A stretch of 64,000 bases of DNA from JBDHAC01 sp039588215. GTDB taxonomy: Bacteria > Gemmatimonadota > Gemmatimonadetes > Palauibacterales > Palauibacteraceae. Below, one piece after another: positions 51,268 through 61,453 of this stretch. The stretch spans positions 7,463-71,462 of the forward strand of contig JBDHAD010000011.1 of assembly GCA_039588215.1 (NCBI GenBank), read 5' to 3'. The notes beneath the pieces are model-generated. The model made no database searches. It saw nothing but the letters and a program-made list of their open reading frames with translations, and was not told the origin of the DNA. How positions within the stretch are numbered: position 1 is the first letter of the stretch; each line of letters opens with the position of its first letter. Made by a program: the position numbers and the translations under genes.

Positions 51268-52307
51268 GGTCGCCACCCCTCTATTCCACTGAAGATGTCG
51301 TCGGAGTTCGCGGCGTCACTGCGCTCCTTCTCCTCCCGGACCCGTTTCCACAGCCGCTCGCAGAGACCCGGTAGTCCCTCACGGGTTACGGACGAGATCA
51401 CGAACGTGCCCCACGCGTCCGGCGCATTGAGCTCGATCCTACGCTCGTCGGCGGACCCGAGGTCCGACTTCGTGACGAGGACACAATGTGGTATGCCAGC
51501 CAGCGCTACCGCGTGTGAGCGAAGCTCGTTACGCAGGAGGTCGTATAGGCCCTGGAGGTCCTCCGAGTCTATCGGCAGGAGCAGTGCGAGCGTTCTGGTC
51601 CGCTCTATGTGGCGAAGGAACTGGGTGCCAAGTCCATGACCCTCGTGAGCCCCCTCTATGATGCCCGGGATGTCCGCGATCACGAACGACCGTCCCTCGC
51701 TTAGGCCCACGACCCCCAGGTTGGGCGACAGGGTCGTGAACGGATACTCGGCCACTTTCGGGCGCGCGGCTGACACGCTCGCCAAGAACGTCGATTTGCC
51801 GGCGTTAGGCTCACCGACCAGACCGACGTCGGCGATCAGCTTCAGTTCCAGAGTGATCCGCCGCTCCTCCCCCCACTCGCCCGGTTCCCACTCCCGCGGC
51901 GCCCGATGCGTGGAGCTCGCGAACGAGGCGTTGCCGCGCCCGCCGCGGCCTCCACGAGCAACGACGAGTGCATCCCCCCCCGACAGGAGCTCGCCGAGTC
52001 GCGCACCCGTGTCGGCGTCGTGCACGACTGTTCCAAGCGGAACCGGGAGCACCAGATCTTCCCCGGAGGCGCCTGTGCGATTCGCCCCCTCGCCATGGCC
52101 GGCGCGACCGGCCTGGTAGTTCTCGCGGTACCGATAATCGAGAAGCGTGTCGAGGTCGGTCGCCGCCTTCAGGATCACGTCTCCGCCATCCCCACCATCG
52201 CCGCCGCTCGGTCCTCCGCGGGGCACGCCCCTCTCTCTTCGAAAGGCTACCGCGCCTGCGCCGCCGGCGCCGGCCTTCACCCTGATGCGTGCGAGGTCGA
52301 CGAACAA
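51264..52307 (-). CDS. obgE: GTPase Obg
   Basis: Ribosome-associated GTPase needed for 50S assembly and stress control. The 347-residue protein has the glycine-rich Obg fold (MFVDLARIRVKAGAGGAGA and GGDGGDGGDVIL) to about residue 158, then the G domain with GEPNAGKST, DIPGIIEGAHEG and TKSD. The third OCT domain of some members is absent. TTG at 52307 is the start, with GAGGAGC six bases upstream, and gives the classical MFVD start. The gene upstream overlaps it by 31 bases. Confidence 0.96.
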   Translation of the reverse strand: MFVDLARIRVKAGAGGAGAVAFRRERGVPRGGPSGGDGGDGGDVILKAATDLDTLLDYRYRENYQAGRAGHGEGANRTGASGEDLVLPVPLGTVVHDADTGARLGELLSGGDALVVARGGRGGRGNASFASSTHRAPREWEPGEWGEERRITLELKLIADVGLVGEPNAGKSTFLASVSAARPKVAEYPFTTLSPNLGVVGLSEGRSFVIADIPGIIEGAHEGHGLGTQFLRHIERTRTLALLLPIDSEDLQGLYDLLRNELRSHAVALAGIPHCVLVTKSDLGSADERRIELNAPDAWGTFVISSVTREGLPGLCERLWKRVREEKERSDAANSDDIFSGIEGWRP

Positions 52308-52918
52308 TTAGAGCTCCTCACACGCTGCCAATGCGCTCTCAGGCTGTCCCCGTCTGCATCGCCGGCGATCCGGGCGAGTCCCACCTCCAGCGCCTCCTCC
52401 ACGCTCTCCGGTCGCGCTCCCACGTTGAGCGCACCCAGAAGGTGAGAGTGAAGCTGACGCTCGTGACCCGCGGCACCCAGCAGAGCGACGATGCAGAGCT
52501 CCCGCGTGACCTCATCCGTTGGCGGGCGGCTCAGGACCTTGCCATACCCCTCTTCGACCATCCACCGATCGAGTGCCGGATGGAGCCGCTCGACATTGCG
52601 GCGAAGCCGTGCGTACGCCCGGCCGTATACCCGTTCACACAGCGCCTCGCCCCGCTGCCTCCAGCCCTCGAGGTCTCCAACCCGCTCCTCCTCGACAGCC
52701 GGCGTATCGCTCATCTCGCGCCACACAGTCATCGCGTTCAGCACCGTTGGAAACCCGACGAAAAGGTATGCTTGGAGCAGTATCTCCTCCACGAGTACGG
52801 GCTCTGCAACTTCCGCCACGCGCTGGAGCTCGCGCTCGATCTCGACCATTCGGCCACCGGGCAGCACCGCCGAGAGCTCGGTAAGGGCTCGCGTCAGCGG
52901 GTCGAGACCTCGCGTCAT
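52277..52918 (-). CDS. Carboxymuconolactone decarboxylase-like (AhpD-like) protein
   Basis: The 213-residue protein is helical. The C-terminal half has the family pattern ELCIVALLGAAGHERQLHSH and GALNVGARPESVEEALEVG, with Cys and His roughly as in peroxidase or decarboxylase members, though the CxxC of AhpD is not present. The first half has an LLQAYLFVGFPTVLNAM helix typical of the family. A specific reaction cannot be named. The ATG at 52918 overlaps the asparaginase stop (ATGA). The gene ends inside the start region of obgE. Confidence 0.78.
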   Translation of the reverse strand: MTRGLDPLTRALTELSAVLPGGRMVEIERELQRVAEVAEPVLVEEILLQAYLFVGFPTVLNAMTVWREMSDTPAVEEERVGDLEGWRQRGEALCERVYGRAYARLRRNVERLHPALDRWMVEEGYGKVLSRPPTDEVTRELCIVALLGAAGHERQLHSHLLGALNVGARPESVEEALEVGLARIAGDADGDSLRAHWQRVRSSNCSSTSHASG

Positions 52919-53922
52919 TCCACCGGGTCCATCGTTCCGATCTCGGGCTCCGCGACCGCCTCCAGGTAGCCGACGACATCGCAAAGAGTGTTGTAGACCG
53001 GCGGCCGACGGAGATCCGCGAGCACCTCCAACTCGGCCGGCGCCAGGAGCTCCAGCCGCTCCAGCACCGCCAGCAGCGCGGGCGCTACCGCGCGTGTCGT
53101 GCCGTCGTTCACCTTTATCGCCGCTGCCCACCCCGTATCGAGCCCGGCGACACAGAAGACCCCCTCGGCCCCCCCCTTGGCGAGCACGCGTCCGTCAGTG
53201 CTCCGCGTGAGCCGAGCGGAGAGGGTTTTCGATCCGGATGTGAGATGAGGGTGGTCTATCATCGCGCTCACAACGGAGAGGGGCGCCCCATTCCCGGCAC
53301 GAGCGAGGCGGGCGTACGCGTGTGCCATCCCGCGGAGGGACAGGCTCGGGGTCGGAACCCCACACCCGTCCGGCGCCCACACCAGCCCCTCGGGATCGGT
53401 CTTCAGCCAACCCCGAAGCTCGGAGCGAATCCGGGCCTGAACCGGGTGCTCGTACCTCTCATAGCCCTCGACGGCCCAACCGTGGTAGAGCGCTAGCGCG
53501 AGCATACCCGTGTGCTTGCCGGAGCAGTTGTTGTGCAAGCGTTCCGGAGCCCGCGAGGCGCGTTCGAGGGCCCGGGCGGCTTCCTCATCGAACGGTCGGT
53601 GAGGGCCACACGCTAGAGCATCCGCGTCAAGGCCAATGCGCCCGAGCAGGTCAGCCACTCGCCCGACGTGATCGACCGTGCCGTGATGCGAGGCACTGCA
53701 CAGCGCGAGCTCCTCGGGAGTGAACGCGAAATGATCCGCGGCACCGTCTACGAGCAACGGGAGCGTCTGAAACGGCTTCATCGAAGAGCGCCAGAAGGCC
53801 GCACGGTCCGGATCCCCAAAGCGTTGTTCGATGCCGCCCTCGAGCCCCACGACGACGCCGTGGACCTCGTGCACCGATTCGGTCCGCTCCCCCCGCGTGA
53901 CCCGAACTTGGACGGGCGTCAC
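52915..53922 (-). CDS. Asparaginase family protein
   Basis: The 335-residue protein resembles the Rhizobium-type (thermolabile) L-asparaginase family rather than the E. coli type. It has SSMKPFQTLPLL, CSASHHGTVDH, NNCSGKHTGMLALALYHG and PDGCGVPTPSLSL. Members deamidate asparagine; serine and lysine act as the nucleophile pair in the SxxK segment. GTG at 53922 overlaps the glycosyltransferase-like stop (GTGA). Eight C in a row at 53169-53176 lie within the intact frame. Confidence 0.88.
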   Translation of the reverse strand: MTPVQVRVTRGERTESVHEVHGVVVGLEGGIEQRFGDPDRAAFWRSSMKPFQTLPLLVDGAADHFAFTPEELALCSASHHGTVDHVGRVADLLGRIGLDADALACGPHRPFDEEAARALERASRAPERLHNNCSGKHTGMLALALYHGWAVEGYERYEHPVQARIRSELRGWLKTDPEGLVWAPDGCGVPTPSLSLRGMAHAYARLARAGNGAPLSVVSAMIDHPHLTSGSKTLSARLTRSTDGRVLAKGGAEGVFCVAGLDTGWAAAIKVNDGTTRAVAPALLAVLERLELLAPAELEVLADLRRPPVYNTLCDVVGYLEAVAEPEIGTMDPVE

Positions 53923-54728
53923 GAGGCTCCCCTTCTCGTGAGTCCAGATGCGGGACCACGCTCTCCCCGCTCCGCAAACCGGGAAGCGCGGGAAGCAGGG
54001 GGAGCCTGAAGCTGGCCGAGATCACCGAGCGCCTGCAACACCCGACCGGTCGCGCTGCGTGGATCCGCGTCCACGACGAGCCGAGCCAGTTGGTCGGGCT
54101 CGTCGACGTCGTACCAACTCGGCAGTTCGACATGGCACAGGTCGAGCGCTTCCGCCCGCCGTCGGGTCTGCGCCAGCACCTCGCGCGTGGACCAGGCGAT
54201 GCCGTCGAACAACCCGGCCGCCCGGGGCCAAGCGTACCGTCGCAAACCAACCCCGTAGTAGCCCCCGTCCTCGGTCGGACCGAGCACTAGATGGGTCGCC
54301 TTCAACGCTTCGAATCCTCGTCGGACGTAGGAGGCCGGGAGAGTGGGATGATCGCTGCCGATGATGAGCACGTGCTCCGTTCCCTCCTCGAACGCGGAGT
54401 CGAACGTTCCGCGCAGACGGTTACCCAGGTCTCCGTTCGGCTGCCCGCGTACCGCGAAGTCCGCGTATCTCTCTTCCAAGCTCCGAAGCCCGTCCGAGTG
54501 TCGGACGACCCTCAGCTCACGCGCGACCTCGCCGATCTGCCTCGCCATATTGACCGTGTCGTCCAGGAAAGCCCTGTACAGACTAGCCGCGCCCCCCGCC
54601 CCAAGCATTGGGATCAGTCGCGTTTTCACCTGTCCGGCGCGCGGCATCTTCGCAAACACCACCAGCGTGCGCGTCGGCCGGCGCATCTCGGGGCTGGCAA
54701 ACCGCCCTGGAGCTTCGGGCTTCGTCAT
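53919..54728 (-). CDS. TIGR04282-type (DUF2064) glycosyltransferase-like protein
   Basis: The 269-residue protein has the pattern VVFAKMPRAGQVKTRL, LIIGSDHPTLPASYV and GPTEDGGYYGVGL, that of the TIGR04282 family, which is annotated for arsenosugar biosynthesis in some bacteria. It is a nucleotide-sugar-transferase-like fold; no arsenic gene is nearby, so the true substrate is open. The last 45 residues are a basic low-complexity tail. The ATG at 54728 gives about 20 residues before the conserved start; a Met 14 codons further in is an alternative. Confidence 0.82.
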   Translation of the reverse strand: MTKPEAPGRFASPEMRRPTRTLVVFAKMPRAGQVKTRLIPMLGAGGAASLYRAFLDDTVNMARQIGEVARELRVVRHSDGLRSLEERYADFAVRGQPNGDLGNRLRGTFDSAFEEGTEHVLIIGSDHPTLPASYVRRGFEALKATHLVLGPTEDGGYYGVGLRRYAWPRAAGLFDGIAWSTREVLAQTRRRAEALDLCHVELPSWYDVDEPDQLARLVVDADPRSATGRVLQALGDLGQLQAPPASRASRFAERGERGPASGLTRRGAS

Positions 54729-54846
54729 GACTTGCGTGTGCGAGTTCAGTTTCTACCGGGAACACCCGGACGGGCGCCCGGTGAGCCACGAAGAGCCCTC
54801 CCACGCATCGGGCGTCGGAGGAGTGAGACATCGGGTGCGGAGGCGG

Positions 54847-55275
54847 CTACCGCGTCCTGATCCAGATCACTCCGCCCTGCCACCCCGGGCGGCGATACTC
54901 GGGTGGCACCATGCTGGCGCGCCACAGCTCGATGACCGAGATCTCTTCGGCGGAGAGCCGCCGCAGGACCGTAATCGGATCGTTCAGGTTTCGGTCGCCG
55001 TTGACGACCAGAATAGGCACTGAATAGCTCCGTCGGTCGAAGCCGTCGAGATCGGCTCCACCGCGGAACCCGATTCGATCCTCAAACACGATGAGCTCGC
55101 GATGGTGAGACAGGATCTCAAACGCCGTCCCGTAGGTGCTCTCCCGGACTTCACCGGGGGAGATGGACAGGCGGGTGAAGGTGTGCCCGCCTCCACTACC
55201 GCACGCCGTAAAGGCGACGAGCCCCAACGCTGCGGCGGACATCGCGAGTAGGATGGGTCGATGCGCCAGCCTCAT
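54847..55275 (-). CDS. Lipoprotein with a TonB-dependent-receptor plug-like domain
   Basis: The 142-residue protein starts MRLAHRPILLAMSAA and has a lipobox FTAC with the lipidated Cys near residue 25. The mature part ends in a segment that reads like the plug domain of SusC/TonB receptors: SVPILVVNGDRNLNDP, RRLSAEEISVIELWRA, then a short loop and GGVIWIRTR. The beta-barrel is absent. A free plug-like lipoprotein may bind another receptor or be part of a periplasmic complex; this is inference. ATG at 55275 is preceded by GGGGGACCTGG. It follows the S41 protease after 65 bases. Confidence 0.6.
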   Translation of the reverse strand: MRLAHRPILLAMSAAALGLVAFTACGSGGGHTFTRLSISPGEVRESTYGTAFEILSHHRELIVFEDRIGFRGGADLDGFDRRSYSVPILVVNGDRNLNDPITVLRRLSAEEISVIELWRASMVPPEYRRPGWQGGVIWIRTR

Positions 55276-55340
55276 TCCAGGTCCCCCGAGTTTTCTTAGT
55301 TGGGCGGCGCACTCCGCAGGCCCGCCGCCCGGCCACATCC

Positions 55341-56990
55341 TTAGTTCGACTCGGGGGGTGTTGCAACCGCTTCCTGCTCCATCTCCGCCGCGACCAGGGA
55401 GAGTAGCGCTTCTGGGGTGTCGGCCTGCCGGAGCAAGCGCAGAGCTTCCCCAACCTGGGTATCGCGCACGAGGCGGGCCTCCTGCTGGGCTACCTCACCG
55501 AGCGCAGCGCCGGCCACCTCGACCCCGAGCAGCCAATTGACGTACCCGACCGACCGATCGAACAGGTCGCGATCCACGGCCGCCCCCTCCTCGATGATCT
55601 GATCGAAGTATCCCTTCCGCATCGCCTCCGTCACGCGGAAGCCCTTCCGCAGGTCCGGGTGATCCTTGGCCCACGTGACCGCCCAGCGGAACGCCGCATC
55701 TCGCGGAATGACACCGGCGGTAACGACGACACGACGAAACTCCTGCTCTTGCGTGGTGAGCGTGTCGGGCATGACGACCACATCGGGGGTAATTCCGCCG
55801 CCCCCATACACGGAGCGCCCCGCATCCGTCTGGAATATCTCGCGCTCGGTGTCATCTGGCTCGGTGACCGCGACAGGCTCGCCACTCACGGTTACCGCGC
55901 TGGCCACAAGGCCACGCATCGTCCCGTCATGGTCGAAGTCCTTCTGGATCGAACGTCCGACCGGCGTATACCAGCGGGCCGTCGTGATCTTGATATGGTT
56001 ACCGCCCGAGAGGCCGTACACCGTTTGAACGGAGCCCTTTCCGTACGTCATCGTGCCCACGATCAGGGCTCGATCGTGATCCTGAAGAGCGCCCGCGACG
56101 ATCTCGGAAGCGGAGGCGCTCCACTCGTTGACCAGCACCACCAGTGGCACGCCTTCGTATCGCTGTGCGGACGGGGCGCGATAGGTGTAGTTCTGATCCG
56201 CTAGGCGTGAACGCGTCTCCACTACCTCCATACCACGATCCAGGAACAGATCGGTGACCGAGATGCCCTCTTCCAGCAACCCACCCGGGTTCAGCCGCAA
56301 ATCGAGCACGATGGATTGGGAGCCTCCCGCCAGGAGCGCGTCGATCGCGTCTACTAACTCCTCCTGCGCCTCGCGGCTGAAGCCGTTCAGCTTCACGTAA
56401 CCGACGCCGTCCTCGAGCGGGAACGACTGCACTTGCACGACGTGGATCTCGTCACGAACGATCCGGAAGCGCAGTGGCCTATCGACGCCTTCGCGGGCGA
56501 TGCCGATGTTCACCGGGCTCCCCTTCGGGCCCCGCAGGACCTGAACCGCTTTGTCGGGCGTCCAGTTCTCGGCCGACTCGCCCTCGACCTCGATGATACG
56601 ATCGCCGATCACGAGGCCCTCCTGCTCAGCGGGCGTACCCGGTAGAACCGAAACGACCGTGATCCAGCCGCGCTTTTCATCGATTCGAATCCCCAGCCCA
56701 CCGTAGTTTCCGGTGGTGCTGTACCTGATGTCCTCCCAGGCGTCACGATCGAGAAACGATGTGTGCGGATCCCCGATCTCGCGCAGCATCCCATCGATCG
56801 CCATCTGATAGAGATCGGAAGGCTCTATCTCATCAACGAATCGGTCCGTGATGAGGCGGTGCACCTCGTTGAGGAGGCGCTCGCTCTCGACCACGTTCAC
56901 ACCGGGCCCCTGATTGAGCAGCCAGCCGCCGCTGGTGAGCGAGATGACGCCCACGACGAGTGCGGTTGTCCACGGTCGCTCGAATCTCAT
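55341..56990 (-). CDS. S41 family C-terminal processing peptidase
   Basis: The 549-residue protein has an N-terminal membrane anchor (RPWTTALVVGVISLTSGG), a helical cap, a PDZ domain at about 75-160 (GLGIRIDEKRGWI), and the serine/lysine protease core with LDLRLNPGGLLEEGI, NEWSASASEIVAGAL with the nucleophilic Ser, and TYGKGSVQ with the Lys. The last 150 residues are an unrelated helical extension. It acts in the periplasm or membrane. The AGGAGG ribosome-binding site before ATG 56990 decides the start. Confidence 0.93.
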   Translation of the reverse strand: MRFERPWTTALVVGVISLTSGGWLLNQGPGVNVVESERLLNEVHRLITDRFVDEIEPSDLYQMAIDGMLREIGDPHTSFLDRDAWEDIRYSTTGNYGGLGIRIDEKRGWITVVSVLPGTPAEQEGLVIGDRIIEVEGESAENWTPDKAVQVLRGPKGSPVNIGIAREGVDRPLRFRIVRDEIHVVQVQSFPLEDGVGYVKLNGFSREAQEELVDAIDALLAGGSQSIVLDLRLNPGGLLEEGISVTDLFLDRGMEVVETRSRLADQNYTYRAPSAQRYEGVPLVVLVNEWSASASEIVAGALQDHDRALIVGTMTYGKGSVQTVYGLSGGNHIKITTARWYTPVGRSIQKDFDHDGTMRGLVASAVTVSGEPVAVTEPDDTEREIFQTDAGRSVYGGGGITPDVVVMPDTLTTQEQEFRRVVVTAGVIPRDAAFRWAVTWAKDHPDLRKGFRVTEAMRKGYFDQIIEEGAAVDRDLFDRSVGYVNWLLGVEVAGAALGEVAQQEARLVRDTQVGEALRLLRQADTPEALLSLVAAEMEQEAVATPPESN

Positions 56991-57053
56991 CCGTCCTCCT
57001 GCGGAGCGGCACATTCCGGGCCATCTTACCCGACGGCGCCTGACACCGCGAAC

Positions 57054-57082
57054 CAGCTAATCTCGTAACCCCACGTCGTCAA
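57054..57082 (-). promoter_or_regulatory. Possible promoter of the S41 peptidase
   Basis: On the minus strand TTGACG (57077-57082), 17 bases, TAGCTG (57054-57059), about 65 bases before the protease start. The -35 is good and the -10 weak. The hexamer pair resembles the manC promoter. Confidence 0.35.
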
Positions 57083-57191
57083 CGAAAGTTTCACCCATCC
57101 ACCGCGGCAAGGAGCGAGTTGTCGCCCGCTCCTGCGGCCTTCGGTCCGAAACGCCCTTCCGGCCGCCGAGTTGTGGCGAACCCTCCACACG

Positions 57192-57887
57192 TCAGCGATC
57201 CAGCCGTTGTGCATCACTCCCCGGCCCAAACCGATCGGGGAAGCGCGCCGACAATGTCTCGAGCAAGGTAGCCGTGACACCATCGGGCGGCCCGCTCGCA
57301 TCGATAAGAACGATCCGATCGTCCGACTCGGCGAGATCGTGGTACCCCTGCCTGACTCGTTCCATGAACGCCGCGTCTTCGCGCTCGATGCGGTCCGGAT
57401 CGAACCCCGCCTCGCGCTTTCGAGCCAGCCCCACTTCGACGGGCAGATCGAGCACGAGATAGAGATCCGGTTCGAGTCCCCCGGTGGCATGCCGGGTGAT
57501 CGCCTCCACGACGCCCAGATCCACTCCCCGTCCATACCCCTGATACGCGCGGCTCGAGAGCTCGTACCGATCCGTCACCACGACCTCTCCCCGTGCTAGG
57601 GCGGGCCGGATGACCTCCTCCACGTGCGCCGCACGAGCCGCGGAAACGAGGAGCAGCTCCGTGAGCCCGTCGATCGCGATGTCGGGATGTCCCCTGAGCA
57701 TGTGCTCGCGGATCACTTCACCGATCGGGGTCCCGCCGGGCTCCCGGGTGAGGCGGTTCGGTACCTTTCTCGAATCGAGATGCGAGGCCAGGCGGGACAT
57801 CTGAATCGACTTGCCGGCGGCCTCGGGACCCTCGAGGGCGAGAAATAGCCCCGGGAGCTCCGTCCGTCTCTGCTCGGCACCGCTCAT
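57192..57887 (-). CDS. tmk: Thymidylate kinase
   Basis: Phosphorylates dTMP to dTDP. The 231-residue protein has the P-loop EGPEAAGKSIQ near residue 20, TREPGGTPIGEVIR, the DRYELSSRAYQGYGRG lid and LVLDLPVEVGLARKR. The P-loop has EGPEAAGKS where most bacteria have GGDGAGKS. I use the ATG at 57887; the GTG at 57899 would add four residues. It is separated from ino1 by 51 bases and from the S41 gene by a 200-base gap. Confidence 0.93.
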   Translation of the reverse strand: MSGAEQRRTELPGLFLALEGPEAAGKSIQMSRLASHLDSRKVPNRLTREPGGTPIGEVIREHMLRGHPDIAIDGLTELLLVSAARAAHVEEVIRPALARGEVVVTDRYELSSRAYQGYGRGVDLGVVEAITRHATGGLEPDLYLVLDLPVEVGLARKREAGFDPDRIEREDAAFMERVRQGYHDLAESDDRIVLIDASGPPDGVTATLLETLSARFPDRFGPGSDAQRLDR

Positions 57888-57938
57888 CTTCGTTCGCACC
57901 CCGCCCCGCCTCAGTTGTGCAGCGCCCTGCCCGACCGA

Positions 57939-59250
<1,312 letters not shown>

Positions 59251-59273
59251 GATAATATCTTGTACCTGTTTAT

Positions 59274-60062
59274 CTAATGTGATGTATCATCTTGCGATCG
59301 TGTCGCCACCGGCCACCCCGGCGGTCTCTTCCGTCCCGCTACGCGCTCGGGACCGTCCGGCTGGGAGCTTCGGTCACCCCCGTCGACATCGGAGGAGACC
59401 GGCTCCCGCTCCGCGCCACCCTCACCTTCGAACCCGGGCCGGGTCGACCGGTACACCCACCAAATCCGTTGGATCGCGGTGATGTTCGTCAGGATCGCGA
59501 GGGCGACGATCACGACCTTGAGGACCAGCCCACGCTGACCCGCGAGCGTCGACTCTCCAAACAGCAGAGCCGCGAACCCGATCAGGATCACGCGCTCCGC
59601 CCGCTGCATGAGGCCCACGTGGCACTCCACGTTCAGCCCCTCCGCGCGCGCGCGGGTATAGCTGATCATCAACGAGCCGGCCATCGCGAGGACGATCCAG
59701 TAGATCATCCCGACATCGCCGAGCTCCAGGCGATAATCGTTGTACAGCGAAAGTAGCCCCAGATAGACGACGATCTCGGACAGGCGGTCCAGCGTCGAGT
59801 CGTAGAACGCTCCGAAGGCGGACGCGAGACCGGTCCTCCGCGCGACCGTCCCGTCGAAGAGATCGAACAACCCTCCGATGAGGATGAGCAACCCGGCCGT
59901 TCGTACGTGGTGCTGGTGGAAGAAGAAGCCCGACGAGCAGGTGACGACGAAGCCCAACGTGCTGATCAGATTGGGGTGGACCCGTTTGCGGGCCAGGAAC
60001 CCCATGATGGGCTCGAAAGTCAGGCGCAACCCCCGCTCGAAGAGATCGCGAATGCTCTTCAT
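59274..60062 (-). CDS. CDP-alcohol phosphatidyltransferase, probable phosphatidylinositol-type lipid synthase
   Basis: Transfers a phosphatidyl group from CDP-diacylglycerol to an alcohol in the membrane. The 262-residue protein has the diagnostic motif DLFDGTVARRTGLASAFG followed by AFYDSTLDRLSE (DxxDGxxAR-x8-GxxxD-x3-D) and about six membrane helices. The C-terminal 55 residues are a charged tail. The gene directly precedes ino1 (23-base gap), so inositol phosphate or inositol is a likely acceptor, as in mycobacterial or archaeal inositol lipids. Glycerol phosphate as acceptor (PgsA) cannot be excluded. ATG overlaps the YlbF-like stop. Confidence 0.85.
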   Translation of the reverse strand: MKSIRDLFERGLRLTFEPIMGFLARKRVHPNLISTLGFVVTCSSGFFFHQHHVRTAGLLILIGGLFDLFDGTVARRTGLASAFGAFYDSTLDRLSEIVVYLGLLSLYNDYRLELGDVGMIYWIVLAMAGSLMISYTRARAEGLNVECHVGLMQRAERVILIGFAALLFGESTLAGQRGLVLKVVIVALAILTNITAIQRIWWVYRSTRPGFEGEGGAEREPVSSDVDGGDRSSQPDGPERVAGRKRPPGWPVATRSQDDTSH

Positions 60063-60427
60063 GAGGGGATTATGATTCGGCTTTCCTCGCCTTTCTTGAT
60101 ACCCTGGCCGATGAATTGGTGGATCCTCTCCATCAGCTTGTCGAAGTTGGCCTGCGCGGAGATGAGCGCCTGATACCGCGTGCTCTGCTGGATCTCCTCC
60201 TGGAGCTTCGCGTACTCCTCCTCTTGCTCGGCCGATGGCTGCTCGCCACGCTGAATCGCCCCGAGCAGACCCTCCTGGAGCCCTCGGAGCCGGTTCAATG
60301 TTTCCGTGGCTTCGCGGTCATCGCCAATCTCGCGATGTGCAGCTTGGAGATAGGCGTACTCGGGCATCTGGGAGATTACTCGGCCGAGGTCTTCGGCCTT
60401 CTCGAATATCAGCTCGCGCGTATCCAT
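60059..60427 (-). CDS. YlbF-family regulator
   Basis: The 122-residue helical protein has the YlbF/YmcA pattern: IFEKAEDLGRVISQMPEYA, then LQAAHREIGDDREATETL, then EEEYAKLQEEIQQSTRYQAL and ANFDKLMERIHQFIGQGI. In Bacillus these form a complex tied to RNase Y function and development. Here no partner is nearby. ATG at 60427 has only a weak ribosome-binding site. A TATACT box about 63 bases upstream may belong to its promoter. Confidence 0.8.
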   Translation of the reverse strand: MDTRELIFEKAEDLGRVISQMPEYAYLQAAHREIGDDREATETLNRLRGLQEGLLGAIQRGEQPSAEQEEEYAKLQEEIQQSTRYQALISAQANFDKLMERIHQFIGQGIKKGEESRIIIPS

Positions 60428-60489
60428 CGTACCGTCACGTTGGCGTTTAGAGCGAAGCCGGTAGATCGAAGGGAGCCGGCGGCCGCCCG

Positions 60490-60495
60490 AGTATA
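60490..60495 (-). promoter_or_regulatory. Possible -10 element before the YlbF-like gene
   Basis: TATACT on the minus strand, in the 99-base gap after prmC, about 63 bases before the YlbF-like start. No good -35 lies 16-18 bases upstream. Confidence 0.25.
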
Positions 60496-60526
60496 ACGAA
60501 TGGCCCGAAACGGCGCGAACGTCGGT

Positions 60527-61453
60527 CTACCCGCGCGCTTTCGAGCCTTCGCGACGTCGCCCGAAGGCGAACCGATCCCTACCCGCGAGATCGGAATCGA
60601 TCGAGATGCTGTCGAAGATCCTCGCGTTCTCGAGGAGCGCCTGCACAGCGCTCCCCTGCCCCTCGCCAATCTCCAGGAACAGCGCGGCCCCCGGGGCAAG
60701 GTGCGCACAGGCGCCCTGGATGATGGTCCGGATTACCTCGAGACCATCTACGCCCCCGATCAAAGCTGACCGCGGCTCGAAGCGGCGGATCTCCGCCGGC
60801 AGCCGCGCAACCTCCGACTCTTCCACATAGGGTGGGTTGGATACGATGAGGTCGAACTGTTCGGACGGGTCGAGCGCCGGCCAGATCGTTACCGGGCAGA
60901 GCCGCAGCTCGAGGCGGTCTTCGACCACCCCGGACAGAGCCGCATTTTCCTTCGCCTGCGCCATCGCCTCGGGGGAAGCATCCAGGCCGAGGACCCTCTC
61001 GGCGAGCCCCTCGCGAAGCAGAGACAGAGCGATCGCGCCCGAGCCTGTGCCAATGTCCAGCGCCTGCTGGACCGGAGCCCGCTTCCCCAGCCAGCTTCCG
61101 ACGCGATCTACGAGCTCTTCGGTTTCGGGTCGAGGGATCAAGGCTCGCCCATCGGCGACCAGAATGAGCTCACGGAATGCGGTGCTGCCCTCAATGTGCT
61201 GCAAGGGCTCGTGATCGAGTCGTCGTGCGACGGCGTCGGCCAGCGCCCCGGCGGCCTCGGGATCCAGACGCTCCCCTGCGCTCAGCACGAGATCCCGGCG
61301 CGGGATCCCGAGGACATGCGAAAGCAGGCGTTCCGCTTCGACGAGAGGTGAGTCGAGCCCTGCGGCCTCGAGCTCGGCCGCGATGCCGCGCAATACCTCT
61401 CCCCGCGAGGGTGCGCCCGGGCGACGGGCCGGCTCTCCCACCTGATCGCGCAT
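60527..61453 (-). CDS. prmC: Peptide chain release factor N5-glutamine methyltransferase
   Basis: Methylates the Gln of the GGQ motif in RF1 and RF2. The 308-residue protein has an N-terminal helical domain, LIPRPETEELVDRV, the SAM motif LDIGTGSGAIALSLL, and the catalytic NPPY at VSNPPYVEESEV. The ATG at 61453 shares one base with the prfA stop (TGATG); the TTG before it is unneeded. The prfA-prmC pairing is standard. Confidence 0.95.
   Translation of the reverse strand: MRDQVGEPARRPGAPSRGEVLRGIAAELEAAGLDSPLVEAERLLSHVLGIPRRDLVLSAGERLDPEAAGALADAVARRLDHEPLQHIEGSTAFRELILVADGRALIPRPETEELVDRVGSWLGKRAPVQQALDIGTGSGAIALSLLREGLAERVLGLDASPEAMAQAKENAALSGVVEDRLELRLCPVTIWPALDPSEQFDLIVSNPPYVEESEVARLPAEIRRFEPRSALIGGVDGLEVIRTIIQGACAHLAPGAALFLEIGEGQGSAVQALLENARIFDSISIDSDLAGRDRFAFGRRREGSKARG

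Noticed and set aside
53169..53176. Runs of eight C or G in coding regions (53169-53176, 22632-22639, 31301-31308) as possible recoding or phase-variable sites
   Set aside because: The reading frames continue correctly through them with good family matches, so no shift is needed; such runs are common at this GC.
56991..57191. A structured RNA in the 200-base gap before the S41 protease
   Set aside because: Hairpins around 57134-57166 are present, but nothing matches a known RNA family by eye, and GC-rich gaps fold readily.
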